Assembly: GCF_024741815.1 (NCBI RefSeq)
Contig: NZ_CP102951.1
Location: 4,602,001 to 4,666,000, forward strand
DNA length: 64,000 bases
Reading direction: 5' to 3'
From: Pseudomonas sp. LS1212
Lineage (GTDB): Bacteria > Pseudomonadota > Gammaproteobacteria > Pseudomonadales > Pseudomonadaceae
The notes below the pieces were generated by a model, which was given only the letters and a program-made list of their open reading frames with translations, was not told the DNA's origin and did no database searches. Numbering within the stretch: the first letter of the stretch is position 1; each line of letters begins with the position of its first letter. The position numbers and the translations under genes are program-made. Shown here piece by piece: positions 17,784-25,341 of the stretch.

Positions 17784-18251
17784 TTACCAGTGCTGGCCGC
17801 GGTCCAGACGACCGTCGCGGTTGCGGTCGTAGCTTCGCCGGCCGTGGTCCGGGCGACCATCGTGGTTGCGGTCGTAGCGATGCCGGCCGTAGTCCGGGCG
17901 ACCATCGTGGTCGCGATCAAAATTATGCCGCGATGGCCCATGGCGGTAACGTGGGTCATACCCTCGCCCCGGGTAATGCTTGTAACCCGGCCCCGGTGCC
18001 GGACGGTAATAGTGAGGCGTCGGACGGTAATGCGGCGTATGCCGGTAGTAGTGAGAGGGTGGTGCGTAGTAGTAGCGTGGCTGAGGCGCTACATAATAGC
18101 CATGGTTGTAGGGGTAATAAGAGCGATACCCCGGATAGTCATAACGATCGGCGCTATAGACTTCGGCTCGGTAGTAGCCGGAACCTCCATACGGTGCACA
18201 AGCAGTCGTCAGCAAACCCAGCAACACTATCAGCAAAAGTCGGCGATACAT
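17784..18251 (-). CDS. Tyr/His-rich lipoprotein with three EF-hand-like loops
   Basis: 155 aa from the ATG at 18251. A lipoprotein signal MYRRLLLIVLLGLLTTAC has the lipobox LTTAC with Cys18. Residues 20-110 are very rich in Tyr, His, Pro and Gly (SHYYRHTPHYRPTPHYYRP). The C-terminus holds three 15-residue repeats, DRDHDGRPD at 112, DRNHDGRPD at 127 and DRNRDGRLD at 142, which match the D-x-[DN]-x-D-G-x-x-D calcium loop of EF-hands, dockerins and thrombospondin-3 repeats. It is likely an outer-membrane or periplasmic protein that binds Ca2+ or, through His, transition metals. Family unknown to me. Confidence 0.8.
   Translation of the reverse strand: MYRRLLLIVLLGLLTTACAPYGGSGYYRAEVYSADRYDYPGYRSYYPYNHGYYVAPQPRYYYAPPSHYYRHTPHYRPTPHYYRPAPGPGYKHYPGRGYDPRYRHGPSRHNFDRDHDGRPDYGRHRYDRNHDGRPDHGRRSYDRNRDGRLDRGQHW
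17797..17931. repeat. Three tandem 45-bp repeats encoding the EF-hand-like loops
   Basis: Three consecutive units of 45 bp with high mutual similarity, each containing a GACCATCGTGGTTGCGGTC-like core on the plus strand. They encode the 15-residue D-x-N-x-D-G repeats of the lipoprotein. Near-identical tandem units can vary in copy number between strains by slippage. Confidence 0.75.
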
Positions 18252-18350
18252 GGCGGCCTCCTGGACCGCGAAACTGCCCATCCCAGCGGCGCTGGTCGGC
18301 GTCGATCAGTAGGTGCTCATCGACATAGGATCAGACATTGAAAAGGGTGT

Positions 18351-18411
18351 GCGGTGCCCTTTCCGAAATGATTTGATACAAGCAGCCATGGATCCAATTT
18401 GAGGGCACCGC
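18351..18411. repeat. Widely spaced perfect 10-bp inverted repeat
   Basis: GCGGTGCCCT at 18351-18360 and its exact complement at 18402-18411, separated by 41 bp. It lies in the divergent region between the lipoprotein gene and the GGDEF remnant. Possible roles are a looped transcription-factor site or a scar of a small element. Nothing else recognisable lies in this 256-bp gap. Confidence 0.5.
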
Positions 18412-18507
18412 TGTCGCCCTCCTCCACAATTCCCTTATAGAAGATGCAGTTATTTTCCAGCCACCCCACTAGAATACCGCCACCAGGAATCTGCCAACGG
18501 ACTCGCT

Positions 18508-19159
18508 ATGCCGCTTCGTTTCGCGCTGTTCTCGCAACGGTCTCTCGTTATCGCTGTACCTGAACCTGCTGATCTGCGCGCTGGTGACGCTGGTGGTGCT
18601 GTGGCTGCTCAATGGCGTGATTGGCCGCTTTCAGTCGCGCCTCGAAGCGCTGGCGACCCAGGACAGCCTCACCGGCCTGCCCAACCGCCGTGGTTTCGAT
18701 CTGCTTGCCGCACAAGCATTGAACGAAGCACAGCGCGAGCCCAAGCCGCTGATGACGCTCATGCTCGACCTGGACCATTTCAAGGAGCTCAACGATACCT
18801 ACGGCCACCTGGCCGGCGATGAAGTGTTGCGCAGCTATTCGCGGGTGCTGGAAAATTGCCTGCGCGACTCCGACATCATTTGCCGCTGGGGCGGTGAAGA
18901 GTTCATTGTGTTGCTCAAGAATACCGACAGCCACAACGCCCGGATGATCGCCGAAAAAATTCGCCGGCAAACCGAGCAGCAAATCTTTACCCATGCCGGC
19001 AAGGACATGCACGTGACCACCAGTATCGGCTTGACCACACTGCAGCCCGGCGACACCCTGGACAACCTGCTCACCCGCGCCGACCATGCGCTGTATCGGG
19101 CCAAACAAAGCGGACGCAACTGCGTCTGCGTCAACATGCCGAAGTCTCACTATGAATGA
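18508..19159 (+). pseudogene. Diguanylate cyclase (GGDEF) lacking its sensor domain
   Basis: A plausible original start, MPLRFALFSQR, lies at 18508, but the rest of the protein is in another frame. That frame begins inside a transmembrane helix (SLYLNLLICALVTLVVLWLL) and continues with a complete GGDEF domain: TQDSLTGLPNRRGFDLL, LDLDHFKELNDTYGHLAGD, RDSD (I-site RxxD) and the active-site RWGGEEF. The first usable start in it is a GTG at 18584, in the middle of the helix. An internal deletion with a frame change appears to have removed the periplasmic sensor and first helix. The cyclase domain itself looks intact and could be made from an internal start. The stop overlaps the next gene. Confidence 0.7.
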
Positions 19160-19376
19160 CACCGCCCTCTGCCCCGCCTGTGGCGCCAGTAACAGCTGCA
19201 CCCTGGCCGACCCGCGCACCGCCGCCCAGCCTTGCTGGTGCTATGGCGTGAGCATCGATCCGGATGTCCTGCAAGCCTTGCCCGCCGATCTGCGCGACCA
19301 GGCCTGCCTGTGCTCGCGCTGCGCCCGGGTCGAGGCGCAGCTGCAGGCAGCTGCCAAAGGGGCATCGATCCCGTAA
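19152..19376 (+). CDS. Small cysteine-rich CWC-type protein
   Basis: 74 aa starting MNDTALCPACG. Eight cysteines occur as CPAC, SC, CWC and CLCSRC, with the central PCWCYG that names the cysteine-rich CWC family. The pairs suggest zinc binding. The ATG overlaps the end of the GGDEF frame by 8 bp (ATGAATGA), so it was probably translated by coupling to the cyclase gene. It is followed 33 bp later by rsuA. Function unknown. Confidence 0.8.
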   Translation: MNDTALCPACGASNSCTLADPRTAAQPCWCYGVSIDPDVLQALPADLRDQACLCSRCARVEAQLQAAAKGASIP

Positions 19377-19409
19377 GCTAGCGGCCCCATTTTTTGTCAG
19401 CCAACGTCC

Positions 19410-20102
19410 ATGCGCGTCGACCGTTTTCTCAGCAACCTGCCCCGCTTCAACCGCAAGCAAGTACGCTTGCTGTTGGTGGCGCGGCGCGTGCGCGTCGACG
19501 GCATTGCCATCAGCGACCCTCATCACGAGGTGCGTGAGTTCAGCCGGGTCGAATGCGACGACGAAGTGCTGCAAGAGGGTCGCCCCGCGCGCTACTTCAT
19601 GCTGCACAAGCCCATGGGCTGTGTCAGCGCCACGGTCGACCCCCAGCACCCGACCGTGCTCGACCTGATCGACGAGCCGGATAAGCAGGACTTGCACATC
19701 GCCGGTCGCCTGGATTTCAACACCTCAGGCCTGATGCTGATCACCAACGACGGCCAGTGGTCGCGACGCCTGACCCAGCCGCAGACAAAACTGCCGAAGA
19801 TTTACTACGTCGAGACCGAGCAGGACATCGGCCTGGAGTACATAAAAAAATTTCGCGAAGGTTTTTATTTCGCCTTCGAAAACCTGACTACCCTGCCCGC
19901 CGAACTGACCCTGCTCGGCCCGCGCCGCGCACGCCTGAGCATCGTCGAAGGGCGCTACCACCAGGTCAAAAGAATGTTCGGGTTCTTTAATAACAAGGTC
20001 TTACGGCTGCATCGCGAGAGCATGGGCCCGCTGCGTCTGGACAGCGACCTGGCGCCGGGCTCCTACCGCGCCCTGACGCTTGAAGAGGTCGCGCGAATGT
20101 GA
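19410..20102 (+). CDS. rsuA: 16S rRNA pseudouridine synthase RsuA
   Basis: 230 aa. An N-terminal S4 RNA-binding domain (MRVDRFLSNLPRFNRKQVRL) is followed by an RsuA-type catalytic domain with the active-site Asp in GRLDFNTSGLMLITNDG. Other conserved parts are MLHKPMGCVSA and the C-terminal VEGRYHQVKRMFG. RsuA converts U516 of 16S rRNA to pseudouridine. The length matches RsuA rather than the larger RluB, RluE or RluF relatives. It may share a transcript with the small CWC gene upstream. Confidence 0.93.
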   Translation: MRVDRFLSNLPRFNRKQVRLLLVARRVRVDGIAISDPHHEVREFSRVECDDEVLQEGRPARYFMLHKPMGCVSATVDPQHPTVLDLIDEPDKQDLHIAGRLDFNTSGLMLITNDGQWSRRLTQPQTKLPKIYYVETEQDIGLEYIKKFREGFYFAFENLTTLPAELTLLGPRRARLSIVEGRYHQVKRMFGFFNNKVLRLHRESMGPLRLDSDLAPGSYRALTLEEVARM

Positions 20103-20405
20103 GCGCCTGACCGCCTGGCAGAAACCTTTGCCCGAATTAACTTGCAGGTTCTGCCCGACCCTGCTTGAATCAAATCGCGAGTCCGGATGTGACTTGCGAG
20201 TCACCCATGCATTCTAAGAAACCTTTTGTCGACCATCGGTGCCTTGAAGCTACCGAGGCTCGGCAAATCGCCCGCCTATAACAAAACTCGTCGACCAGAC
20301 TCCAGCGGATCGACAAGGGCCCTCTCTTCAGGCGTATGCCTACCTGTCATAAAGAACGTGCAAGCTTGGTTGCGCGAATACCCGCTTTCGCCAGGAGTCG
20401 ATGAC
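20103..20405. other. 303-bp gap upstream of phaG
   Basis: No gene seen. A dyad GGCAGAAACCT ... AGGTTCTGCC (20117-20155, one bulged base) follows rsuA and could end its transcript, although it has no T-run. The remainder should hold the phaG promoter. Pseudomonas phaG is induced under nitrogen limitation on unrelated carbon sources, but I could not place a convincing promoter. Confidence 0.5.
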
Positions 20406-21290
20406 ATGAGGCCAGAAATTGCTGTGCTTGATATACAAGGTCAGTATCGGGTTTACACGGAGTTCTATCGGGCAGACGCCGCAGAAAAAACCATCATTCT
20501 GGTTAACGGCTCAATGGCCACTACCGCATCCTTCGCACAGACCGTGCGCAATCTTCATCCGCAGTTCAATGTGGTGGCCTACGATCAGCCCTACGCTGGC
20601 AAGTCCAGAGTGCACAACAGCAACGAACGGTTGCTGACCAAGGAAGAGGAAGGCCAGATCCTGGTGGAACTGATCGACCACTTCGCCGCCGACCACGTCA
20701 TGTCCTTTTCCTGGGGCGGTGCCTGCACCCTCCTGGCCCTGGCACACAAGCCACGGCGCCTGAAAAAGGCCGTGATCAGCTCGTTCTCGCCGGTGATCAA
20801 CGAACCGATGCGCGACTACCTCGAAAAAGGCGTGCGCTACCTCAGCGCCTGCGATGGCTATCGAGTCGGCAACCTGGTCAACGACACCATCGGCAAGCAC
20901 CTGCCGTCGCTGTTCAAGCGCTTCAACTTCCGCCATGTCAGCAGCCTGGCCGACCACGAATACAAGCAGATGCACTTCCACATCAATTCGGTGCTGGAGC
21001 ATGACTTGGGCAATGCCCTGCATGGCGCCAAGGTCGTCGACATTCCGGTGCTGTTCATGAATGGCGAATGGGACGAATACACCTCCGTCGAGGATGCCCA
21101 GCTTTTCGCCAAGCATGTGCGCAACAGCCACTTTTCCACCATCAGGAGTGCCGGCCACTTCCTTGATATGGAAAACAAGTCCGCTTGCCGCGACAGCCGT
21201 AACGTACTGCTGGATTTCCTCAAACCCGCTGCCAAGGAAACCCGTGTTCGTTACCAGCACATCCAGGGCCAACATGCACTGGCTATCTGA
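20406..21290 (+). CDS. phaG: PhaG, (R)-3-hydroxydecanoyl-ACP:CoA transacylase / thioesterase
   Basis: 294 aa from the ATG at 20406 (MRPEIAVLDIQGQYRVYTEF). This N-terminus and most of the protein match P. putida PhaG as I recall it. Alpha/beta-hydrolase features are the oxyanion segment ILVNGSMATTASF, a nucleophile elbow SFSWGGACTLL with Ser, the acid in NGEWDEYTSVED and the catalytic His in SAGHFLDMENK. PhaG channels de novo fatty-acid intermediates (3-hydroxyacyl-ACP) into medium-chain PHA synthesis; RhlA is a close relative. Full length for the family. It stands alone, as usual for phaG, away from the phaC cluster. Confidence 0.95.
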   Translation: MRPEIAVLDIQGQYRVYTEFYRADAAEKTIILVNGSMATTASFAQTVRNLHPQFNVVAYDQPYAGKSRVHNSNERLLTKEEEGQILVELIDHFAADHVMSFSWGGACTLLALAHKPRRLKKAVISSFSPVINEPMRDYLEKGVRYLSACDGYRVGNLVNDTIGKHLPSLFKRFNFRHVSSLADHEYKQMHFHINSVLEHDLGNALHGAKVVDIPVLFMNGEWDEYTSVEDAQLFAKHVRNSHFSTIRSAGHFLDMENKSACRDSRNVLLDFLKPAAKETRVRYQHIQGQHALAI

Positions 21291-21450
21291 CGTAAATGGT
21301 TGCCTGTAGCACAGCTCTCTGCATCGACGCCTGACCGGCACAAGGAAGATGCAGCACCTGGCGCTACCGGCAACCCGCATCATTGTTTGATCGCAACAAG
21401 AAACGCTTCAAATCGGGCCTGACATCTGGTACAAAGTCAGCCGTTGCACG

Positions 21451-21523
21451 CGGGTGTCGTATAATGGCATTACTCCAGCTTCCCAAGCTGATAACGAGGG
21501 TTCGATTCCCTTCACCCGCTCCA
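21451..21523 (+). tRNA. tRNA-Gly (anticodon CCC)
   Basis: The acceptor arm GCGGGTG (21451-21457) pairs with CACCCGC (21513-21519), followed by T and an encoded CCA. The anticodon loop TTCCCAA lies between CCAGC and GCTGA (one mismatched closing pair) and gives anticodon CCC. The T-arm GGGTTCGATTCCC is canonical. The gene marks the left edge of the accessory block, and tRNA genes are common integration sites. Confidence 0.93.
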
Positions 21524-21559
21524 GCTTCCCCTCCTCTCTCGATGCGATAAAGAACGAAT

Positions 21560-21579
21560 GGCCTGATGGCCTTTTTTTT
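21560..21579 (+). terminator. Rho-independent terminator of the tRNA-Gly gene
   Basis: GGCC-TGAT-GGCC followed by eight T residues, 37 bp after the tRNA. The short stem with a long T-run is typical of Pseudomonas tRNA terminators. Confidence 0.85.
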
Positions 21580-21647
21580 CGTGTGGAGAAAATCCTGTAA
21601 CGAATGCAGCCTTGTGCCTTGGTCATGTGGGCGATAGTCTTCGCTGG

Positions 21648-21730
21648 TCGCTGACTTATTCAGCGATCGGGCGTCGCGGCCCGAACCAATAGGCGCACAA
21701 GCGCCCCCATTACGATTGCAGGCGCTTTTT
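21648..21730 (+). other. Structured segment ending in a terminator-like hairpin
   Basis: A 7-bp hairpin TCGCTGA-CTTAT-TCAGCGA (21648-21666) is followed by GC-rich sequence and then AAGCGCC (21699-21705) pairing with GGCGCTT (21721-21727) with a T5 tail. It lies between the tRNA terminator and the DUF6124 leader, with no open frame. It could be a small RNA or an attenuator for the gene downstream. I do not recognise it. Confidence 0.4.
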
Positions 21731-21753
21731 CAATGCCCGCATTTTCGTTCAAT

Positions 21754-21830
21754 GGTGGCTGTGCGTGGGAGACCTTCGGGTCTGCCGGGTTCCTATTGTC
21801 CGGTCCGCGAACCTGCGCACAGCTGCCACC
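21754..21830 (+). ncRNA. Structured leader RNA of the DUF6124 gene
   Basis: A multi-part fold can be drawn. The closing stem GGTGGC/GCCACC continues as TGTGCG/CGCACA with a 3-base bulge (21754-21765 with 21816-21830). Inside it are a hairpin AGACC-TTCG-GGTCT (21770-21783, stable UUCG loop) and a stem GGTTC/GAACC (21788-21792 with 21809-21813). It ends 53 bp before the ATG of the downstream gene. From memory, similar structures precede other small DUF6124/DUF3077 genes in Pseudomonas, but I cannot give an Rfam name. Confidence 0.65.
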
Positions 21831-21883
21831 CTCCATCGTTTCGCGGCGATCAGTGGTAGCTCCTCATCAATAGGAGATACATC

Positions 21884-22216
21884 ATGATAAAAATCGTTCC
21901 AGATCCACCTCCAACCGATAGCAACACTTCTGCGTCCAAGCCCGCTGGCACCCTCATCAAAACCGTCAACACCCCTTTCGGCACCTGCGATGCCGGCCAC
22001 GAGCCGCTGTTCGCCGTATGCGCCGGAATCAATGCCGAAGATGCACTGGTGCATGCCTCACTGCTGCTCAAATCTGCAGGTGATTGCGCCTCCAAAGCGT
22101 TGGACAGTGAGGGTGGTACTGAAGAAGGACTGCTCTGGTCCACGATGCATTCCATCGAAGCGGCCAAGGCTTTGGTAGATGCAGTGGTGGATGGTGCTGA
22201 GGTTCACAAAACCTAA
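21884..22216 (+). CDS. DUF6124 family small protein
   Basis: 110 aa. A variable proline-rich N-terminus (MIKIVPDPPPT) is followed by the conserved block FAVCAGINAEDALVHASLLLKSA and a helical C-terminus ending HSIEAAKALVDAVVDGAE. These helix patterns are typical of the small DUF6124 (formerly DUF3077-like) proteins often present in several copies in Pseudomonas. AGGAG precedes the ATG. The structured leader at 21754-21830 probably regulates it. Biological role unknown. Confidence 0.75.
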   Translation: MIKIVPDPPPTDSNTSASKPAGTLIKTVNTPFGTCDAGHEPLFAVCAGINAEDALVHASLLLKSAGDCASKALDSEGGTEEGLLWSTMHSIEAAKALVDAVVDGAEVHKT

Positions 22217-22224
22217 ACCAACCC

Positions 22225-22266
22225 CCTCGTTCCCGCGTGCCGTAAAGGAAAAGCGTGGGAACGAGG
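22225..22266. repeat. CTCGTTCCC-type palindromic repeat
   Basis: CCTCGTTCCCGCG ... CGTGGGAACGAGG with a 16-base centre. The same family occurs at 30676-30705 and 57104-57119. It follows the DUF6124 stop by 9 bp and may serve as its terminator or mRNA end. Confidence 0.75.
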
Positions 22267-22313
22267 AATGAGATTTAGCCAATGAACCAACATATCGATT
22301 CAGACTTCGACGA

Positions 22314-23645
22314 CTAGCTGATCGCTACGCTAAATGTTTCCGGATTGAGCCTCACCAGCTCATCCAGAGCACCATTAGTGTCGAAGCCCGCACGGATGAG
22401 TCCCGCGAATTGCTCCATCGCCCAAAATGAAACATTCCTGCTCAGTGCGCCCTGCATGAAGTTGTTGGCTACCCCGTGAACCTCCCCGGTACTCGCTTGC
22501 ACGCTTAGCTGGGCAAATATGGCCAGTGCCTGCTTCCCTTCTGTGGATTCGTCAATTTCAAATAGCGTCAGAAACGCCACTCCCAGCGAGCCGGCTATGT
22601 GAAGCTCGGGGCGCTCCCAATATCTGTCTATACCGCCTTGCTTTTCGGCCCTTTCGATCTGCTTACGAATTTTGTTCGGAATCGTCGCTGCCGCCTTGTA
22701 CCGGTTGTAATACTCTCGGTTCGCGAGACTCGCAGCATCCCGGACGACCTTCCACATGATGAACCACAGCTGGGAAACACTGTACGTGTGCAACCCGAAA
22801 CGCACGGTGGCCCGGATTTTTTCAATATCCTCATAGTCGAGGTCGTGGCTGTAAACCCTGCACTGCTCCATCAGATATCGAAGCACGTCTCCCACTGCAT
22901 AATCGAGCCAGAGATTGGTCATTGCTTCGGAGTCTGTGAGCTGTCGCTCGGTGATGGTCTCCAGAGCCTCAGCGCCTCTGCCCAGCGACTCATCAGCAGG
23001 GAGGAAGAATTGGAGTGAGCTCGGTATAGCTTGCAGTTTTTCATCTTGGAGATAGTAGGTGCCCGATCTCGCTGCTTCCGGATCGTCGAAAATGACACCT
23101 CCCCTGAAGAGGCGCGTCAGATATGACGTGCCCTCCCAAGGTGCCAGCGCCTCGCAGTCGTCTTCAGTAAACGTGCCATGAGCGAGCCGCGGTGTGATCA
23201 GAGCGTCGATGGCAAGGAGGATAAAGCATTGATCATCTGTTAGATCAGCATATGAGATCGACGCGGTGCGCATGTAGTCGATCCGGGTAGCCAGCTGATT
23301 CTGCAGCTCAACCTCCGCCACCCGACGCCGTTCAAGCTCCTCTAGCCGCAGGATCTCTGAGCACGCCTCACAGGGTGCCTCTGAAAGCTGGAACTGCTTT
23401 TTGACGTCAGTCCGACTGGTAATTAATATCGGGCCTTCACACTTGCGGCAGGCTTGATTCTCATCGAATGCATGGCAAAACGTCCAGACATACTTGGCAA
23501 TCAGGCCGGACTGTGTGACTTCGCGAAATGGGACAAGCTCGCTCACTTTTTCCAAATACCCACCATCTTCATTCATCGCCCAGTAGCGCGTAGCCAGCGC
23601 TATTTCTTCCGGGTCTTGAGTCTGAAACTCCAGCCTAACTGTCAT
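22314..23645 (-). CDS. Unknown 443-aa protein with a putative zinc ribbon
   Basis: Not recognised. Residues 57-95 hold C-x2-C (66, 69) and C-x2-C (92, 95), spaced like a zinc ribbon or treble clef. A charged helical stretch follows (RLEELERRRVAEVELQNQLATR, about 100-122), suggesting a coiled coil. The large C-terminal part is helical and contains SVSQLWFIMWKVVRDAASL. No signal peptide or enzyme motif is evident. It sits alone between a palindromic repeat and an IS66 relic, in a stretch with lower GC than the core genes, which suggests acquisition by transfer. A defence or mobile-element role is possible but unsupported. Confidence 0.65.
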   Translation of the reverse strand: MTVRLEFQTQDPEEIALATRYWAMNEDGGYLEKVSELVPFREVTQSGLIAKYVWTFCHAFDENQACRKCEGPILITSRTDVKKQFQLSEAPCEACSEILRLEELERRRVAEVELQNQLATRIDYMRTASISYADLTDDQCFILLAIDALITPRLAHGTFTEDDCEALAPWEGTSYLTRLFRGGVIFDDPEAARSGTYYLQDEKLQAIPSSLQFFLPADESLGRGAEALETITERQLTDSEAMTNLWLDYAVGDVLRYLMEQCRVYSHDLDYEDIEKIRATVRFGLHTYSVSQLWFIMWKVVRDAASLANREYYNRYKAAATIPNKIRKQIERAEKQGGIDRYWERPELHIAGSLGVAFLTLFEIDESTEGKQALAIFAQLSVQASTGEVHGVANNFMQGALSRNVSFWAMEQFAGLIRAGFDTNGALDELVRLNPETFSVAIS

Positions 23646-23846
23646 TTACGACACCTCTCAATATGCTGCGCCCACCCACAGGACTGGGCTGGGCTTCTTC
23701 GGGAAAACGGACAATGCAAGCGAAGCCAGGCCGGTCGCGATACCCTACCGCGCCGTAAGCGGCCATCGAGTTGATCAAGAGAAGTGGCAGAAACCATGGC
23801 GTCGACTGTGCCCGATTAGTAGTTCGGGGTAAGCCAGCCATTTCCT

Positions 23847-24177
23847 TTAAAGCATGCGGATAATTCTGTCAGGCCCTAGTCGCTGCCAGGGAAGATCGAT
23901 CAGCAGCGCTCGAAGCAGCGCGGGACTCAACTGCGTACCCTGTTGGTGGCCGGGCCAGACGAATCGGCCTTTGTGCAGGCGGCGTGCAGCCAGCCAAATT
24001 CCTAGGCCGTCGTGAACCAGCACTTTCATACGGTTATCACGGCGATGGGCAAAGAGGTAAGCGCAGTGCGGCTGCCCCGCACCAAAGACCGCCACGACGC
24101 GGGCCAGCGCCGTTTCAGTGCCAATGCGCATGCCAGTTGGCTCGGTGGCGATCCAGATGGAGTCGATGCGGAATCAT
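23847..24177 (-). pseudogene. tnpB: IS66-family TnpB (Orf2) relic
   Basis: The peptide MRIGTETALARVVAVFGAG, then HCAYLFAHRRDNRMKVLVHD, GIWLAARRLHKGRFVWPG and LPWQRLG is the IS66 accessory protein TnpB. Upstream in-frame coding for RIDSIWIATEPTG shows the true start was the ATG at 24175-24177, but one extra C right after ATGATT shifts the frame. No complete TnpA or TnpC is present. GTAAGCGGCC at 23755 resembles the outer end of IS66 elements and may be one terminus. The element cannot move by itself. Confidence 0.8.
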
Positions 24178-24390
24178 TGCGTCAATCCGTGAACGAATCA
24201 CCACAACGATCATCACGTCTGGTGTTTAGATCTTGACGCTGCCAGCCCTGCATGCTAACGAGTGCTATACTTCTTTCGGATTGCATGAAGTGTGCAACGT
24301 TCCCCACGGGCACAGATACCGACTGCAAATCCAAGTGAACAGCTGCAAGACATGGGAGGTCTACAGCAAACACGAGATGGGAGGTGTGGC

Positions 24391-24945
24391 ATGAATCGAC
24401 ACTATTACATCAGTGACAATCTCGACGATCTTGAAGCCCTTGAAAATGAATTGGAAGCCAACGGCATCAATAGCGAACAAATTCATGTGCTCAGTGAACA
24501 AGTTGCTGATGTTGAAGAACATCACCTCCACGAAGTTAACTCGTTAATGAAACAAGATGTTGTTCACTCTGGCGAGATTGGTGCGGTGGTCGGTGTGCCA
24601 CTCGCGGCGTTGGTCCTTGGCGGCGCCTATTGGCTGGGCTGGACCGAATCCGCCGCAGGCTGGGTGCCTTTTATCTTCCTTGCCATTATTATATTTGGCT
24701 TCTGCATCTGGGAAGGCGGTTTTTTGGGTATCCAGATACCGAACGCTCACTTCCGCAATTTCAAAAAGATTGTAGAAGAAGGCAAACATATCTTCTTCGT
24801 GGATGTTGAGCCGAATCAGGAATCGGTATTGGACCGGGTAATCGAACATCATCCAATGCTGAAGATCGCCGGCACGGGAACGGCAGCCCCCCACTGGACT
24901 GTAGCCTGGCTGCACAAATGGCATCAGTTCAAGCGAACGATATAA
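24391..24945 (+). CDS. Small two-helix inner-membrane protein (DUF1269-like)
   Basis: 184 aa from the ATG at 24391, preceded by GGGAGG. An N-terminal cytoplasmic part (MNRHYYISDNLDDLEALENEL) resembles a ferredoxin-like or ACT-like half. Two adjacent membrane helices follow (GAVVGVPLAALVLGGAYWLGW and WVPFIFLAIIIFGFCIW), then a second soluble part (KIVEEGKHIFFVDVEPNQ). This layout fits the DUF1269/YflT-like family sometimes labelled magnesium transporter or NAD/FAD-utilising protein, labels I would not rely on. It is convergent with the oxidase operon. Confidence 0.65.
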   Translation: MNRHYYISDNLDDLEALENELEANGINSEQIHVLSEQVADVEEHHLHEVNSLMKQDVVHSGEIGAVVGVPLAALVLGGAYWLGWTESAAGWVPFIFLAIIIFGFCIWEGGFLGIQIPNAHFRNFKKIVEEGKHIFFVDVEPNQESVLDRVIEHHPMLKIAGTGTAAPHWTVAWLHKWHQFKRTI

Positions 24946-24997
24946 AGCCATTGATTGCGGGTTAGCCCCTGGAGGCTTTAGGCCATCTGGAAGTTTA

Positions 24998-25318
24998 TTA
25001 TTGGCCGAAGAAAATTACCCGACTGAGGAACACATAGTCCGCCTCGGTGGCCATCAGTCCGACGAGCACCAGTAAACACAAAGGTGGCACCAATATGGCG
25101 TAGACCATGGCCAACCGTTCCCAGGCCATATGCATGAAGATAGAGACAATCAAACCTGCCTTCAACAACATGAACGTGATAATCAGGGACCACCTGAGGT
25201 AGCCTTGGAAGTGAAAATAGTCGACAAGATACGAAAGCGTGCTGAGGACGAATAACAGCCCCCAAATTTTAAGGTACAAACTGATTGGATGTTGCTGACC
25301 CTGAGCATGCGCCATCAT
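24998..25318 (-). CDS. Cytochrome c oxidase subunit IV
   Basis: 106 aa with three membrane helices: YLKIWGLLFVLSTLSYLV, SLIITFMLLKAGLIVSIFMHM and YAILVPPLCLLVLVGLMA. The FMLLKAGLIVSIFMHM segment is the hallmark of the prokaryotic COX4/CyoD family, a small subunit that assists assembly of haem-copper oxidases. It is the last gene of the caa3-type operon, 23 bp after a subunit III gene. The ATG-ATG start leaves a one-residue ambiguity. Confidence 0.88.
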   Translation of the reverse strand: MMAHAQGQQHPISLYLKIWGLLFVLSTLSYLVDYFHFQGYLRWSLIITFMLLKAGLIVSIFMHMAWERLAMVYAILVPPLCLLVLVGLMATEADYVFLSRVIFFGQ

Positions 25319-25341
25319 CAGTGTTCCTCTTCAGCTCAGAC

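Noticed and set aside
20116..20134. TGGCAG ... TTTGC as a sigma-54 promoter for phaG
   Set aside because: The GG and GC elements are 11 bases apart instead of 10, the site is almost 270 bp from the start codon, and it forms part of a dyad following rsuA.
21408..21626. Minus-strand 72-codon frame containing GIEPSLSAWEAGVMPLYDTR
   Set aside because: It is the antisense translation of the tRNA-Gly gene, a known source of spurious protein annotations.
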